From positions 1 to 64,000 of the forward strand of contig JAQGNE010000021.1 of NCBI GenBank assembly GCA_028291985.1: 64,000 nt of DNA, given 5' to 3'. Positions 45,890 through 55,116 of the stretch are shown piece by piece. Origin of the DNA: Polaromonas sp. Lineage in GTDB: Bacteria > Pseudomonadota > Gammaproteobacteria > Burkholderiales > Burkholderiaceae_C. A program made the position numbers and the translations under genes. Under the pieces are notes generated by a model, which ran no database searches, was not told the origin of the DNA, and saw only the letters and a program-made list of their open reading frames with translations. Each line of letters begins with the position of its first letter. The stretch's first letter is position 1.

Positions 45890-47205
45890 AACTGCTGATC
45901 AAAAACGGACGCGTAATCGACCCTGCCTCAGGGCTGGATGCGGTGTGTGACGTGGCCATCGCCAGCGGACGTATCGTTGCCATCCAGGCCGATATTGCCG
46001 ACTTTGCGGCTACTAAAAACATAGACGCCACCGGCTGCGTGGTTGCGCCGGGCCTTATCGACCTGTCGGCCCGGCTGCGCGAGCCCGGCCACGAGCATGA
46101 AGGCATGCTTGAAAGCGAGCTGGCTGCTGCGGTTGCAGGCGGCGTCACCAGCCTGGTCTGCCCGCCCGATACCGACCCGGTCCTGGACGAGCCCGGCCTG
46201 GTCGAGATGCTCAAGTTCCGCGCTGAAAAGCAGCACCAGTCACGCGTCTTTCCGCTAGGCGCATTGACCCGCGCGCTGAAGGGCGATGCATTGACCGAGA
46301 TGGTCGAGTTGACGGAAGCCGGCTGCGTGGGTTTCAGCCAGGCAGAGGTGCCGCTGGAAAACACGCTGGTGCTGCATCGCGCGCTGCAATATGCGGCCAG
46401 CTTTGGCTACGGCGTGTGGCTTCGTCCGCAGGAAGTGCACTTGGGCAGGGGCGTGGCGGCAAGTGGCGCGCTGGCCACACGGCTGGGCTTGAGCGGGGTG
46501 CCGGTGGCGGCAGAAACGATTGCGCTGCACACCATATTCGAGCTGATGCGCTCGTCAGGTGCGCGGGTTCACCTGTGCCGCATCAGCAGCGCTGCCGGCG
46601 TTGCGTTGGTGGCCGCTGCCAAGGCGCAGGGCCTGCCGGTCACCTGTGATGTCAGCATCAACAGCCTGCACCTGACCGATGCCGACATCGGCTACTTTGA
46701 CAGCCGCATGCGCCTGCAGCCGCCGCTGCGCCAGCAACGCGACCGTGATGCGCTGCGGCAAGGGCTGGTTGACGGCACGATAGATGCGCTGGTGTCGGAC
46801 CATACGCCGGTGGATGATGACGCCAAGACGCTGCCGTTTGCCGAGGCCGAAGCCGGCGCGACAGGGCTTGAACTTCTGCTGTCACTGGCCTGCAAGTGGG
46901 GTGCCGATACGCACAAGGACAGCGCTGCCGGCCTGATGCGCGCACTGGCTGTGCTGACCACTGAACCTGCGCGCGTGCTGGGCTCCGCGCTGGGCACCTT
47001 GCAGGCCAGCGCAGGCCGGCTGGCCAAGGGCTCGGTCGCCGATATCTGCGTGTTTGATCCGGCAGCGGAATGGGTAGTGGCGCCTGGTGCGCTGCGCAGC
47101 CAGGGCAAACACACGCCGTTCAGCGGCTACCAGCTCCCAGGCCGGGTGCGATACACGCTGGTGGGCGGGCAAATAGCTTATTCGGCATTGACCAGCGACA
47201 GATGA
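45886..47205 (+). CDS. pyrX: Dihydroorotase-like subunit PyrC', catalytically degenerate
   Basis: A 439-residue amidohydrolase-fold protein homologous to class I dihydroorotase. The metal-binding H-x-H of GLIDLHVHLREPG is replaced by Ser61-Ala-Arg63 ([15 protein letters not shown]). The carboxylated-lysine and later His regions also look absent, while the SDHTPV loop near the end is partly kept. Such PyrC' proteins are structural partners of PyrB in pseudomonads. It overlaps pyrB by four bases, consistent with a fixed complex. An active pyrC must be elsewhere in the genome. Confidence 0.92.
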   Translation: MKLLIKNGRVIDPASGLDAVCDVAIASGRIVAIQADIADFAATKNIDATGCVVAPGLIDLSARLREPGHEHEGMLESELAAAVAGGVTSLVCPPDTDPVLDEPGLVEMLKFRAEKQHQSRVFPLGALTRALKGDALTEMVELTEAGCVGFSQAEVPLENTLVLHRALQYAASFGYGVWLRPQEVHLGRGVAASGALATRLGLSGVPVAAETIALHTIFELMRSSGARVHLCRISSAAGVALVAAAKAQGLPVTCDVSINSLHLTDADIGYFDSRMRLQPPLRQQRDRDALRQGLVDGTIDALVSDHTPVDDDAKTLPFAEAEAGATGLELLLSLACKWGADTHKDSAAGLMRALAVLTTEPARVLGSALGTLQASAGRLAKGSVADICVFDPAAEWVVAPGALRSQGKHTPFSGYQLPGRVRYTLVGGQIAYSALTSDR

Positions 47206-47236
47206 CCCTGACCGTTTGCCCGCGCTTCATGCACGC

Positions 47237-47971
47237 ATGCGCACGGTAAAGGCCTGCGTCAGGCTGGCCCGTGCGTTGCTGCATATCGCCAGCGGATGCT
47301 GCACCATCTGGCTGGCGTTTCCACGACTGAGCGCACAGCAAAAAGAAGAACGAATAAGTGCCTGGTCCATTGAATTGCTTGGTCTGGTAGCTATCAATTT
47401 AATAGTAAGAGGCGTTCCTGCCAGCGCAGGGCCGGTACTGCTGGCAGCCAACCATATCTCGTGGCTGGACATCACCGCGCTGCACGCCGCCCGGTTCTGC
47501 CGATTCGTGTCGAAGGCGGACATCAAGCGCTGGCCGGTGGTCGGTATGCTGGCCAGTGGCGCTGGTACGCTTTTCATTGAGCGCGCATCCCGCCGCGATG
47601 CCATGCGGGTGGTGCATGACATGCGCGAGAGGCTGGTGCAGGGCGATGTGATCGGCATCTTCCCGGAAGGCACCACCAGCGACGGCACCCAGTTGCTTCC
47701 GTTTCATGCCAACCTGTTTCAGGCGGCCATTGCCGCAGATGTTGCGGTGCAGCCGGTCGCGGTGCAGTTCATCGACCAGGCTAGCGGGCAGATCAGCTTT
47801 GCGCCTTGCTATGTGGGCGACGACACGCTGCTGGTGTCGGTATGGCGCACGCTTTGCGCGGATGGCCTTGCGGTCGTCGTTACCTTCGGGGAGCCGCAGC
47901 GTAGCCAGGGGCGAAACCGGCGCGAATGGGCGCTTGCGATCAGGCAGGCAGTTGAAGACCTGCGGGTGTAG
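47237..47971 (+). CDS. plsC: 1-acyl-sn-glycerol-3-phosphate acyltransferase (PlsC family)
   Basis: About 244 residues from the ATG at 47237; a TTG at 47216 is in frame. Acyltransferase motif I is NHISWLDI (H-x4-D), followed by LFIERASRRDAMRVV and FPEGTTSDG. One N-terminal hydrophobic helix anchors it to the membrane. It acylates lysophosphatidate. The segment VAINLIVR before motif I is encoded by a hairpin-repeat core (47390-47406). Its 3' end overlaps the convergent fbpC gene by 32 bases. Confidence 0.9.
   Translation: MRTVKACVRLARALLHIASGCCTIWLAFPRLSAQQKEERISAWSIELLGLVAINLIVRGVPASAGPVLLAANHISWLDITALHAARFCRFVSKADIKRWPVVGMLASGAGTLFIERASRRDAMRVVHDMRERLVQGDVIGIFPEGTTSDGTQLLPFHANLFQAAIAADVAVQPVAVQFIDQASGQISFAPCYVGDDTLLVSVWRTLCADGLAVVVTFGEPQRSQGRNRREWALAIRQAVEDLRV
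47390..47406 (+). repeat. Dispersed hairpin repeat, copy 6 (core, inside plsC)
   Basis: The core GCTATCAATTTAATAGT matches the family with one arm mismatch. It lies inside the acyltransferase reading frame, where it encodes Ala-Ile-Asn-Leu-Ile. Confidence 0.6.
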
Positions 47972-49067
47972 CCGACGTCGGCACGGCGTGCTCCAGCGGT
48001 ACCGCCTCGCGCGCAAAAGTCACCACATGGTCTACTTCGGCCCGTATGCCGATCCATTCGCCCAGGGCATGGTCATGGTGTGACGGCACATGGGCCATCA
48101 CCATGTCGCCGCTGGCCAGTTTCAGGGTGTACAAGAATTCTGACCCGCGAAACGCCTTGCGCATGATCTGCGCCTTCACTGGCGCGTTGTCGTCATGCAC
48201 GATGTCGTCAGCGCGCAGCAGCACATCGCACAGCCCACCTTCATAAGCTACCGGCAACGGGCATTCCAGTGTGTCTGTCAGGTCGCCCAGGGCGGTGCGC
48301 ACGATCACGTTGCCATCCTGCTGGAGCAGGCGGGCCGGGGCAAAAACGCCGTGGCCGATAAAGTCGGCCACAAACCGTGTGGCGGGGCGGTGGTACAGCG
48401 CATAGGCGTCATCCCACTGGTGCAGCTTGCCGTGGTGCATCACGCCGATGCGGTCACCGATGGCAAAGGCCTCCAACTGGTCGTGCGTTACAAACAGGGC
48501 GGTTGCGCCCGCTGCCTTCAAAATGCCGCGCACCTCATGGGCCAGGCGCTCACGCAGGTCTACATCGAGGTTTGAAAACGGCTCGTCCAGCAGCAGCAAC
48601 CGGGGAGCAGGCGCCAGCGCGCGCGCCAGCGCCACCCGTTGCTGCTGTCCGCCCGACAGCTCATGCGCAAAACGCCTGCCTGCTTCAGGCAGCCCCACCA
48701 GCGCCAGCACATCCTTGATGCGCGCCGCCCGCGGGCCGGGCTTGAGATGCGTCAGCCCAAAGCCGACGTTGTGCGCAACATCCAGGTGTGGAAAAAGGGC
48801 GTAGTCCTGAAACACCATGCCGATACGGCGCGACTCGGGCGGCGTGTGCACCGCAGCGCTGCTGACCAATTGCTGCGCCAGCCGGATGTTGCCGGCCTGC
48901 GCCCGTTCCAGGCCGGCGACTGCGCGCAGCAGGGTGGTCTTGCCGCAGCCTGACGGACCGATCAGCACACCAATCTCGCCCGCCTGCATGGTGAACGACA
49001 CGCCATCAACCGCTGGCGGGTGGCTGCCGCCGTAGTGCACGCCCAGTTGGGAGACTTCGAGGAACAT
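47940..49067 (-). CDS. fbpC: ABC transporter ATP-binding protein, ferric iron type
   Basis: A 375-residue ATPase from the ATG at 49067. Walker A is GPSGCGKTTLLRAVAG, the signature LSGGQQQRVALARAL, Walker B LLLLDEPFSNLD and the switch histidine FVTHDQLEA. A C-terminal TOBE-like domain of about 130 residues follows, as in FbpC/PotA. It diverges from the FbpB-like permease gene and likely energises it. A Fur-box-like palindrome lies 11 bases upstream of its start. Confidence 0.92.
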   Translation of the reverse strand: MFLEVSQLGVHYGGSHPPAVDGVSFTMQAGEIGVLIGPSGCGKTTLLRAVAGLERAQAGNIRLAQQLVSSAAVHTPPESRRIGMVFQDYALFPHLDVAHNVGFGLTHLKPGPRAARIKDVLALVGLPEAGRRFAHELSGGQQQRVALARALAPAPRLLLLDEPFSNLDVDLRERLAHEVRGILKAAGATALFVTHDQLEAFAIGDRIGVMHHGKLHQWDDAYALYHRPATRFVADFIGHGVFAPARLLQQDGNVIVRTALGDLTDTLECPLPVAYEGGLCDVLLRADDIVHDDNAPVKAQIMRKAFRGSEFLYTLKLASGDMVMAHVPSHHDHALGEWIGIRAEVDHVVTFAREAVPLEHAVPTSATPAGLQLPA

Positions 49068-49072
49068 ACGCC

Positions 49073-49098
49073 ATTGTAAATGCTTACAATTCGCATTT
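49073..49098. promoter_or_regulatory. Fur-box-like operator between fbpC and fbpB
   Basis: AAATGC (49078-49083) and GCATTT (49093-49098) are inverted arms 9 bases apart. Read on the minus strand the 21-base site resembles the betaproteobacterial Fur consensus AAATGAGAA...TTCTCATTT. A second perfect inverted repeat, ATTGTAA-ATGC-TTACAAT (49073-49090), overlaps it. It is in the control region of an iron-type transporter. Confidence 0.6.
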
Positions 49099-49278
49099 GC
49101 GCGATCGGGTTTGAAGGCCATCGCGCGGTCGATGGCCGGCAGCCGTTCAGCCTTTGACGTTTCGCCCCTTGCGGCTCTACAGCATTGCCTGCCAGACTGT
49201 ATGGGCCATCAGCTCTGCGGGTTTTTATCGTTGGTGCCCGTTGTCCCGAGAAGGGCGACAAGGCTTTTTTCGGTGCTC

Positions 49279-50937
49279 ATGTTGAGTCGATCTTCCCGCC
49301 GCACAGTCCGTTCCCTGTTGCTCCCAGCAATCCTGCTGATGCTGGTCGGCGTCCTCATGCTCCCGGTGTTGGCGGTGGCGCTGTCGTGGGTCGAGTTCAG
49401 CGGTGAGGCCAGCGCTGTGCTGGGCCAGATGCTGCAGACCGTGCTTCCGGACTATGCGCTGACCTCGCTGCTCCTCTGCGTCAGCGTTGCGATCGGCGTT
49501 GCGGTGCTGGGCATGAGCACGGCCAGCGCCGTCACGCTGTTCGAGTTCCCGGGCCGCCGGCTGTTTGAATGGGCGTTGCTGCTGCCGCTGGCGATGCCAG
49601 CCTATGTGATGGCTTACGCGTACACCGATTTTTTGCAGTACGCCGGGCCGCTGCAGGTGTGGGCGCGCGACACTTTTGGCCTGAGTGGCAGGCTGCTGCC
49701 GGAAGTGCGCAGCCTGGGCGGCGCGGTGCTGGTCTTCACGGTAGCGCTGTACCCGTATGTGTACCTGCTGGCCCGTACGGCGCTGTCCGAAAGGGCGGTG
49801 CACCTGATGGAAGCTGCCCGCCTGCTGGGCGCGCCCTTGTCGCGGCGCATTGCCGAGGTAGCGCTGCCGCTGGCCCGCCCGGCGGTGGCGGCAGGCGTGG
49901 CACTGGCCCTGATGGAAACGCTGGCCGACTTCGGCGTGTCCAGCTACTTTGGCATCCAGACCTTTACCGCGGGCATCTACAAGGCCTGGCTGTCGATGGA
50001 CAACCGCATTGCAGCCGCGCAGCTGGCCACCGTGCTGCTGGCGGTGGTGGCGCTGCTGCTGCGGCTGGAGCACACGGCGCAGGCCCGCATGCGTTTTGTC
50101 AGCAGCCGCGGCGGGCGTTCATCAGGCGCGGATTCCGCTCCCGTGCGTCTCAGGGGCCACCGGGCAGCGGTGGCCTGGCTGGTCTGCGCCACGCCGATCG
50201 CGCTGGGCTTTGTGCTGCCGGTGCTGTTCATGCTGCGTCCGCTGGTGCTCGGTTGGGGCAGCGTGCCGTGGTCGCAATTCGGCAACTGGGCGCTCAACAG
50301 CATCTGGCTGGCCGCACTCAGCGCTGCACTGGCTACTGCACTGGCCCTGGGCCTGAGCTTTGCGGCACGCAGCCGCCCGTCGCTCATAACCCGATCGGCC
50401 GTGCAGCTCTCAAGCCTGGGTTACGCCGTGCCAGGCGCTGTCATCGTTGTGGGCCTGCTGTTGCCGGTCGGCTGGCTGCAGGAGGCAGCACCGTCCAGCG
50501 GTGCAGGTTACTGGGTCACGGCAACGGTGCTGGGCGTGGTCTGGGCTTATCTGGTGCGCTTCAGCGCGGTTGCGCTGCAATCGGTGCAAAGCGGCTACAC
50601 CCGCATCCCACGCAACCTGGACGACAGCGCACGCATGCTGGGCACCACCGGGCCTCGGCTACTGGCACGCGTGCACTGGCCCTTGCTCAAGCGTTCGGTA
50701 GCGGCCGCGGGGCTGCTGGTGTTTGTCGACGTGATGAAAGAGTTGCCCGCCACGCTGGTGCTGCGGCCCTTCAACAGCGACACGCTCGCGGTTGTCGCTT
50801 ACCAGCTGGCCCGCGACGAACGGCTGGGCGAAGCGGCACTGCCCGCGCTGGCACTGGTGCTGGTGGGCTTGTTGCCGGTGGCCTTGCTCAGCCGCACCTT
50901 GCGTTCAGGCCAGTACCGACCGGCCGCGCCGGGCTAG
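49279..50937 (+). CDS. fbpB: ABC transporter permease, ferric iron type (two-domain)
   Basis: About 552 residues from the ATG at 49279; the frame is open to 49111 but that part does not resemble the family. It has about 12 hydrophobic helices in two halves, each with an EAA-type loop (ARLLGAPLSRRIAEVALPLARPAVAAG in the first half; SARMLGTTGPRLLARVHWPLLK in the second). MKELPATLVLRPFN is typical of FbpB. It forms the inner-membrane channel with the divergent ATPase. No periplasmic iron-binding gene (fbpA) is present in the window. Confidence 0.92.
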   Translation: MLSRSSRRTVRSLLLPAILLMLVGVLMLPVLAVALSWVEFSGEASAVLGQMLQTVLPDYALTSLLLCVSVAIGVAVLGMSTASAVTLFEFPGRRLFEWALLLPLAMPAYVMAYAYTDFLQYAGPLQVWARDTFGLSGRLLPEVRSLGGAVLVFTVALYPYVYLLARTALSERAVHLMEAARLLGAPLSRRIAEVALPLARPAVAAGVALALMETLADFGVSSYFGIQTFTAGIYKAWLSMDNRIAAAQLATVLLAVVALLLRLEHTAQARMRFVSSRGGRSSGADSAPVRLRGHRAAVAWLVCATPIALGFVLPVLFMLRPLVLGWGSVPWSQFGNWALNSIWLAALSAALATALALGLSFAARSRPSLITRSAVQLSSLGYAVPGAVIVVGLLLPVGWLQEAAPSSGAGYWVTATVLGVVWAYLVRFSAVALQSVQSGYTRIPRNLDDSARMLGTTGPRLLARVHWPLLKRSVAAAGLLVFVDVMKELPATLVLRPFNSDTLAVVAYQLARDERLGEAALPALALVLVGLLPVALLSRTLRSGQYRPAAPG

Positions 50938-50972
50938 TGGAAACCGCACGACCACAGCCAAGAGTTATTAAT

Positions 50973-51036
50973 GCTATTAATAACATAGCATATGATGCCC
51001 GTATACAAAGGGCTATGGGCCTATTTTGCTTGAATA
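50973..51036 (+). repeat. Dispersed hairpin repeat, copy 7
   Basis: The core GCTATTAATAACATAGC (50973-50989) is followed by GATGCCCGTATACAAAGGGCTATGGGCC and a short T-run. It lies between fbpB and the desaturase gene (a 249-base gap that otherwise shows no gene). Confidence 0.7.
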
Positions 51037-51186
51037 TTCCCGTTTTGCGTCGCGGAGCTGGTTGACGCTCACGACGCACACCGCCTACAGTCAACGCATG
51101 CCTATCTGCATTGACAGCAGCTGCCATCCGAGCGCCTGCACCACCTGTCGCTCGCACCGTCGCCCGGCAACCCGAAAGCGTCCGCC

Positions 51187-52131
51187 ATGACCGCAGCAGC
51201 TCGCGTCAAGCCAGAGGAATACTTCACGCCCACCGAGTGGGCAGGCCTCACCGCCCGTTCGTCCTGGAAAGGCCTGGCGCTGGTCGCGCATTGCTGGCTG
51301 GTGATAGGCGCGGCCATGGCTGTCGGCGTGGTCTGGCCGCTCGCCATACCCCTGATGGTGATGGTGATCGGCAACCGCCAGCTCGGGCTTTTCATCCTGA
51401 TGCATGACGCGGCGCACGGCCTGCTGCATGCAAGCCGTAGCGTCAACGATCGGGTTGCATTCTGGCTGTGCGGCTCCGAGCTGGGTGCCTACCGGCCCTA
51501 CCATCTGCAGCACCACCGCTATGTGCAGCAGGCCGAGGACCCGGATTTGGTACTGTCGGCGCCGTTTCCCATCACGCCGGTGTCGCTGCGTCGCAAGATA
51601 TTCCGCGACCTGACCGGGCAAACATTCTTCAAGCAGCGCTTTGGCCATCTGGCCACCCGCATCGCATCACGCAAGCCCGGCGAGGCATTGCTGCCGATGC
51701 TGCTGGCCGAGGCCAACAAGCAGCGGCTTTTCCTGATGCTCAATGGCCTGGGTTTCGCGCTCTTTGCCGTGGCAGGCCTCTGGTGGGCCTGGGTGTTGAT
51801 GTGGCTGCTGCCGATGGCCACCTGGCTGCCGCTGGTCAGCCGCCTGCGCAACATTGCAGAGCATGCGCTGATCGAACAGGACGGCACCGACCCGCTGCGT
51901 CATGCCCGTACCACGCACGCCAGCCTTGTCGAGCGGCTTTTCATTGCGCCCTATTGGGTCAACTACCACGGCGAGCACCATATGTTCACGCAGATTCCGT
52001 GCTGGAACTTGCCGGCGGCGCACCGCATGCTGGCGCGCAAGGGCGTGACTGCCCGCATGGAAGTGCAGCCGGGCTACAGGGCTGTGCTGCGCCTGGCCTC
52101 CCGCCGGGATCAAGCCTCGGCAGGCGCCTGA
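51187..52131 (+). CDS. Membrane fatty acid desaturase-family protein
   Basis: A 314-residue di-iron membrane enzyme. The three histidine boxes are visible: LMHDAAHGLLH, HLQHHRYVQ and NYHGEHHMFTQIP. Hydrophobic helices occur at about 35-75 and 190-225. The layout fits acyl-lipid or related desaturases and hydroxylases; the substrate is not evident. It stands 80 bases before the radical SAM gene on the same strand. Confidence 0.9.
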   Translation: MTAAARVKPEEYFTPTEWAGLTARSSWKGLALVAHCWLVIGAAMAVGVVWPLAIPLMVMVIGNRQLGLFILMHDAAHGLLHASRSVNDRVAFWLCGSELGAYRPYHLQHHRYVQQAEDPDLVLSAPFPITPVSLRRKIFRDLTGQTFFKQRFGHLATRIASRKPGEALLPMLLAEANKQRLFLMLNGLGFALFAVAGLWWAWVLMWLLPMATWLPLVSRLRNIAEHALIEQDGTDPLRHARTTHASLVERLFIAPYWVNYHGEHHMFTQIPCWNLPAAHRMLARKGVTARMEVQPGYRAVLRLASRRDQASAGA

Positions 52132-52211
52132 CCAGGCTGAGGCGCAACGCAGGCGGTAGCATGCAGGCGACGGTGGCAGCTGCGAGGCTTGCAGCCTGCC
52201 GATAATGGCAT

Positions 52212-53846
52212 ATGCCCGCCGTTTCACCCGATCCCTGCGCCATCGTTCTGGCCACCCTGAACGCCAAATACATCCATGCGTCGCTGGGACTGCGCTGCCT
52301 GGCCGCCAACATGGATACGCATGGCGGCCCCGGCTTGCGGGCGCAAACCCGGCTGCGTGAATTCGTCATCCAGCAACGCCCGACGCAAATCGTGGAAGAC
52401 CTCCTCGGCCTGTCACCGCAAGTCATTGGGTTCGGCGTGTACATCTGGAATGTGATGGAGACCACTCAGGTTGTCCGGCTGCTGAAAGCACTGCGGCCTG
52501 ACATCAGTATTGTGCTTGGCGGCCCCGAGGTGAGCCATGAAACCCGCGAGCAGGAAATCTGCCGCCTGGCTGACCATGTCATCACTGGCTGGGGCGATGT
52601 AAGCTTTCCAAAACTGTGCTGGTCACTCCTGCATGGCCCGCGGCCGCTGATGAAAGTGATCGCTGGCGAGCAACCCCCGCTGGCCGAACTGGCACTGCCC
52701 TATGGCGAATACACCGACGAGGACCTGACCAGGCGCCTGCTGTATGTCGAGGCCTCGCGTGGCTGCCCTTTCAAGTGCGAGTTTTGCCTCAGCTCGTTGG
52801 ACAAGACCGCCTGGGCGTTCGAGCTTGACCGCTTCATGGCGCAGATGCAGCTGCTCTATGAGCGCGGCGCGCGGAACTTCAAGTTTGTCGACCGCACCTT
52901 TAACCTGAAGGTCGATGTTTCAGTGCGTATCCTGGAGTTTTTTCTGGCCAGAATAAGCGTTGGCGATGCGGCCGCTGCACCCGATATCTTTGTGCATTTC
53001 GAGGTGGTCCCTGACAGTCTGGGCGATCGTCTGAAAGACCTGATCGCGCAGTTCCCGCCGGGATCGCTTCAGTTTGAAGTCGGCATCCAGAGCTTCAACC
53101 CCGAGGTGCAGCAGCGCATCTCGCGCCGGCAAGACAACCTCAAGACCGCCGACAACCTGCGCTGGCTGGTGGCGCACAGCCATGCCCATGTGCATGCCGA
53201 CCTGATTTTTGGCCTGCCCGGTGAAACGCTGGCGAGCTTTGCTGACGGCTTTGACAGACTGCATGCGCTTGCCCCGCATGAGATTCAGTTCGGGATATTG
53301 AAACGCCTGCGCGGCACGCCCATCACACGGCACAGCGACGACTTTGCGATGGTGTATGACCCGCAAACGCCTTATACGATTTTGCAGAATTCCACCGTCG
53401 ACTTCGTCACCATGCAGCGCATCAAGCGCTTTGCCCGCTACTGGGAAATGCTCGCCAATTCCGGCCGTTTCGTTCGGGCTTTGAACATGCTGCTGGCGCC
53501 AGGTTCGGCGTTCGGCAATTTTTTGAACTTCAGCGACTGGCTATGGCAGGAGACCGGCAAGACGCATGAGTTTGCATACGAAAAACTGGTCGACCTGCTG
53601 CATCGGCATTTGACCGAAGCGCGCCTGCTGGACGATGCGCTGGTGCGTGCCGCATTGCTGGCGGATTACCAGGGCAGCGGTGCGCGCGGCCGCCCGCGTT
53701 GTCTGGCTGGCCTGCTGGATGCTGCAGCCCGGCAGCCGGCGCCGATGCTGGCTGAGTCGGGGCAGGCGAGGTCAGAGCGGCAGGCTCGGCATGTTGCACA
53801 GGGATTGCTGGCGTTTGAAATTCGGCGCGCTGCTGCTGCGGCTTAG
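52212..53846 (+). CDS. B12-binding-domain radical SAM protein
   Basis: A 544-residue protein. The N-terminal cobalamin-binding-like domain (VLATLNAKYIHASLGLRCLAANM; VIGFGVYIWNVMETTQVVRLLKALRPDISIVLGGPEVSHE) precedes a radical SAM core with C-P-F-K-C-E-F-C and EVGIQSFNPEVQQRISR. A C-terminal domain of DUF4080 type completes it. Family members include methyltransferases and methylthio-type enzymes, mostly unassigned. No partner gene is evident. Confidence 0.9.
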   Translation: MPAVSPDPCAIVLATLNAKYIHASLGLRCLAANMDTHGGPGLRAQTRLREFVIQQRPTQIVEDLLGLSPQVIGFGVYIWNVMETTQVVRLLKALRPDISIVLGGPEVSHETREQEICRLADHVITGWGDVSFPKLCWSLLHGPRPLMKVIAGEQPPLAELALPYGEYTDEDLTRRLLYVEASRGCPFKCEFCLSSLDKTAWAFELDRFMAQMQLLYERGARNFKFVDRTFNLKVDVSVRILEFFLARISVGDAAAAPDIFVHFEVVPDSLGDRLKDLIAQFPPGSLQFEVGIQSFNPEVQQRISRRQDNLKTADNLRWLVAHSHAHVHADLIFGLPGETLASFADGFDRLHALAPHEIQFGILKRLRGTPITRHSDDFAMVYDPQTPYTILQNSTVDFVTMQRIKRFARYWEMLANSGRFVRALNMLLAPGSAFGNFLNFSDWLWQETGKTHEFAYEKLVDLLHRHLTEARLLDDALVRAALLADYQGSGARGRPRCLAGLLDAAARQPAPMLAESGQARSERQARHVAQGLLAFEIRRAAAAA

Positions 53847-54039
53847 TGTTTATTTTCTCGGCGTTTAATGGTGTAGCCTAGATTTTGCTTTGTTGGTCAG
53901 CTATTGGTTTCGTAGCGTTTTCCCAGTTTTTGAGTCGCTGATTGTTTTGATGCTGCTGGCCGCGCAACCCCCGACCAGCAGCATCAAAAAATCCAGCCCC
54001 CCGATCACTACTGCGCTGGAAATCCGACTTCACAACCCG

Positions 54040-54068
54040 AACCAAAACCAAAACCAAAACCAAAACCA
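54040..54068 (+). repeat. Tandem hexamer repeat (AACCAA)n, about five units
   Basis: Five CC pairs spaced exactly six bases apart in an A background. It lies just upstream of the probable creatininase start; if translated in that frame it would encode alternating Asn-Gln. Confidence 0.9.
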
Positions 54069-54105
54069 GACTCGACCAACAACCGCAACCCGCCAAAATA
54101 CACAG

Positions 54106-54978
54106 ATGACCTCAGCACCGCCTACTGCACCAACCCGACCAGACAACGCAACCCCAACCCGTTTTTGGTCAAACCTGAAAACCACCGATTTCGAGCAGCT
54201 GGACCTCACCCGCTGCATTGCCATCCTTCCCGTCGCTGCCACTGAACAGCACGGCCCGCACCTGCCGCTCAATGTGGATGCAACGCTGATCGACGGAGTT
54301 ATCGCTGCCGCATTGCCACACCTGAGCGATGACTTGCCCGCGCTGTTCTTGCCAACCCAGGCCGTTGGCTTCAGCCCTGAACACACTGCTTTTGCCGGCA
54401 CGCTCACCCTGAAAGCGGAAACCATCATCCGGCTGTGGACCGAGATCGGGGAGTCGGTGGCTGCTTCCGGCGTCAACAAGCTGGTGATGCTGAATTCGCA
54501 CGGCGGACAGGTCGGCTTGCTGGATGTGGTGGCGCGTGATTTGCGCGCGCGTCTGGGTATGCTGGTGTACAGCGTCAGTTGGTTCAACCTGCCGCTGCCG
54601 GATGCGCAGCAACCTGAAGGCGCTTCGGTCAACGACCAGTTCAGCGCGCCGGAGCACCGCTTTGGCATCCATGCAGGCGATGTCGAGACGTCCATGATGC
54701 TGGCGCTGAAACCTGCGCAGGTTGACATGGCAAAGGCACAAAAGTTCCGCTCCACGGCTGAAGACCGGGCCGAGCGATTCCCCATCCTGGGCAATGGCCG
54801 CAGCGCGAAGCTGGCCTGGCAAATGCAGGACTACAACGCAAGCGGTGCCGCAGGCGATGCAGCGGCTGCTACTGCTGAAAAAGGCTATGCGGTGCTGCAA
54901 GCCGCCGGCCGCTCGCTGGCCCGGCTCCTGGCGGAAATAGACCAGCTGCCCGCCGACACGTTGCGTTCCCGCGGCTGA
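54106..54978 (+). CDS. Creatininase-family hydrolase
   Basis: About 290 residues from the ATG at 54106 (MTSAPPTAPTRPDN). The family core is ILPVAATEQHGPHLPLNVDATLIDG with metal-binding Glu, His and Asp, followed by VMLNSHGGQVGLLDVVARDLRA and FGIHAGDVETSMML with further ligands. Such zinc or manganese hydrolases cut creatinine or related cyclic amides. An open frame continues upstream to 53890 through the hexamer repeat, giving an Asn/Gln-rich leader that I judge untranslated. Confidence 0.88.
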   Translation: MTSAPPTAPTRPDNATPTRFWSNLKTTDFEQLDLTRCIAILPVAATEQHGPHLPLNVDATLIDGVIAAALPHLSDDLPALFLPTQAVGFSPEHTAFAGTLTLKAETIIRLWTEIGESVAASGVNKLVMLNSHGGQVGLLDVVARDLRARLGMLVYSVSWFNLPLPDAQQPEGASVNDQFSAPEHRFGIHAGDVETSMMLALKPAQVDMAKAQKFRSTAEDRAERFPILGNGRSAKLAWQMQDYNASGAAGDAAAATAEKGYAVLQAAGRSLARLLAEIDQLPADTLRSRG

Positions 54979-55023
54979 GGCGTCGGCCCGGCCTTATGCA
55001 ACCGCTTCGCCTCTCAAAAAACA

Positions 55024-55056
55024 AACCCCCAGCCATCGGTAAATGTGCTGGGGGTT
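55024..55056. terminator. Hairpin terminator after the creatininase-family gene
   Basis: AACCCCCAGC (55024-55033) pairs with GCTGGGGGTT (55047-55056) around a 13-base loop. The strong T-run exit is on the minus strand (TTTGTTTTTTGAG), with only TTGG on the plus strand. It probably stops the plus-strand creatininase transcript and antisense transcription. Confidence 0.6.
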
Positions 55057-55116
55057 GGTACGGCCGGCTTTGCTGGTAAGCGCCGCTGCAGTGTGTTCAA
55101 AGTATCGGCCACAACG

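Noticed and set aside
49111-49278. N-terminal extension of fbpB
   Set aside because: It covers the divergent control region and does not resemble a permease; the ATG at 49279 starts just before the first helix.
49569-51065. A 498-codon plus-strand frame overlapping fbpB
   Set aside because: It is a +1 shadow of the permease gene; the product is Gly/Arg/Ala-rich without helices, while the fbpB frame shows membrane segments and EAA loops.
53890-54105. Start of the creatininase-family gene at 53890
   Set aside because: The extra 72 codons run through the hexamer array and have no family similarity; the ATG at 54106 is better placed.
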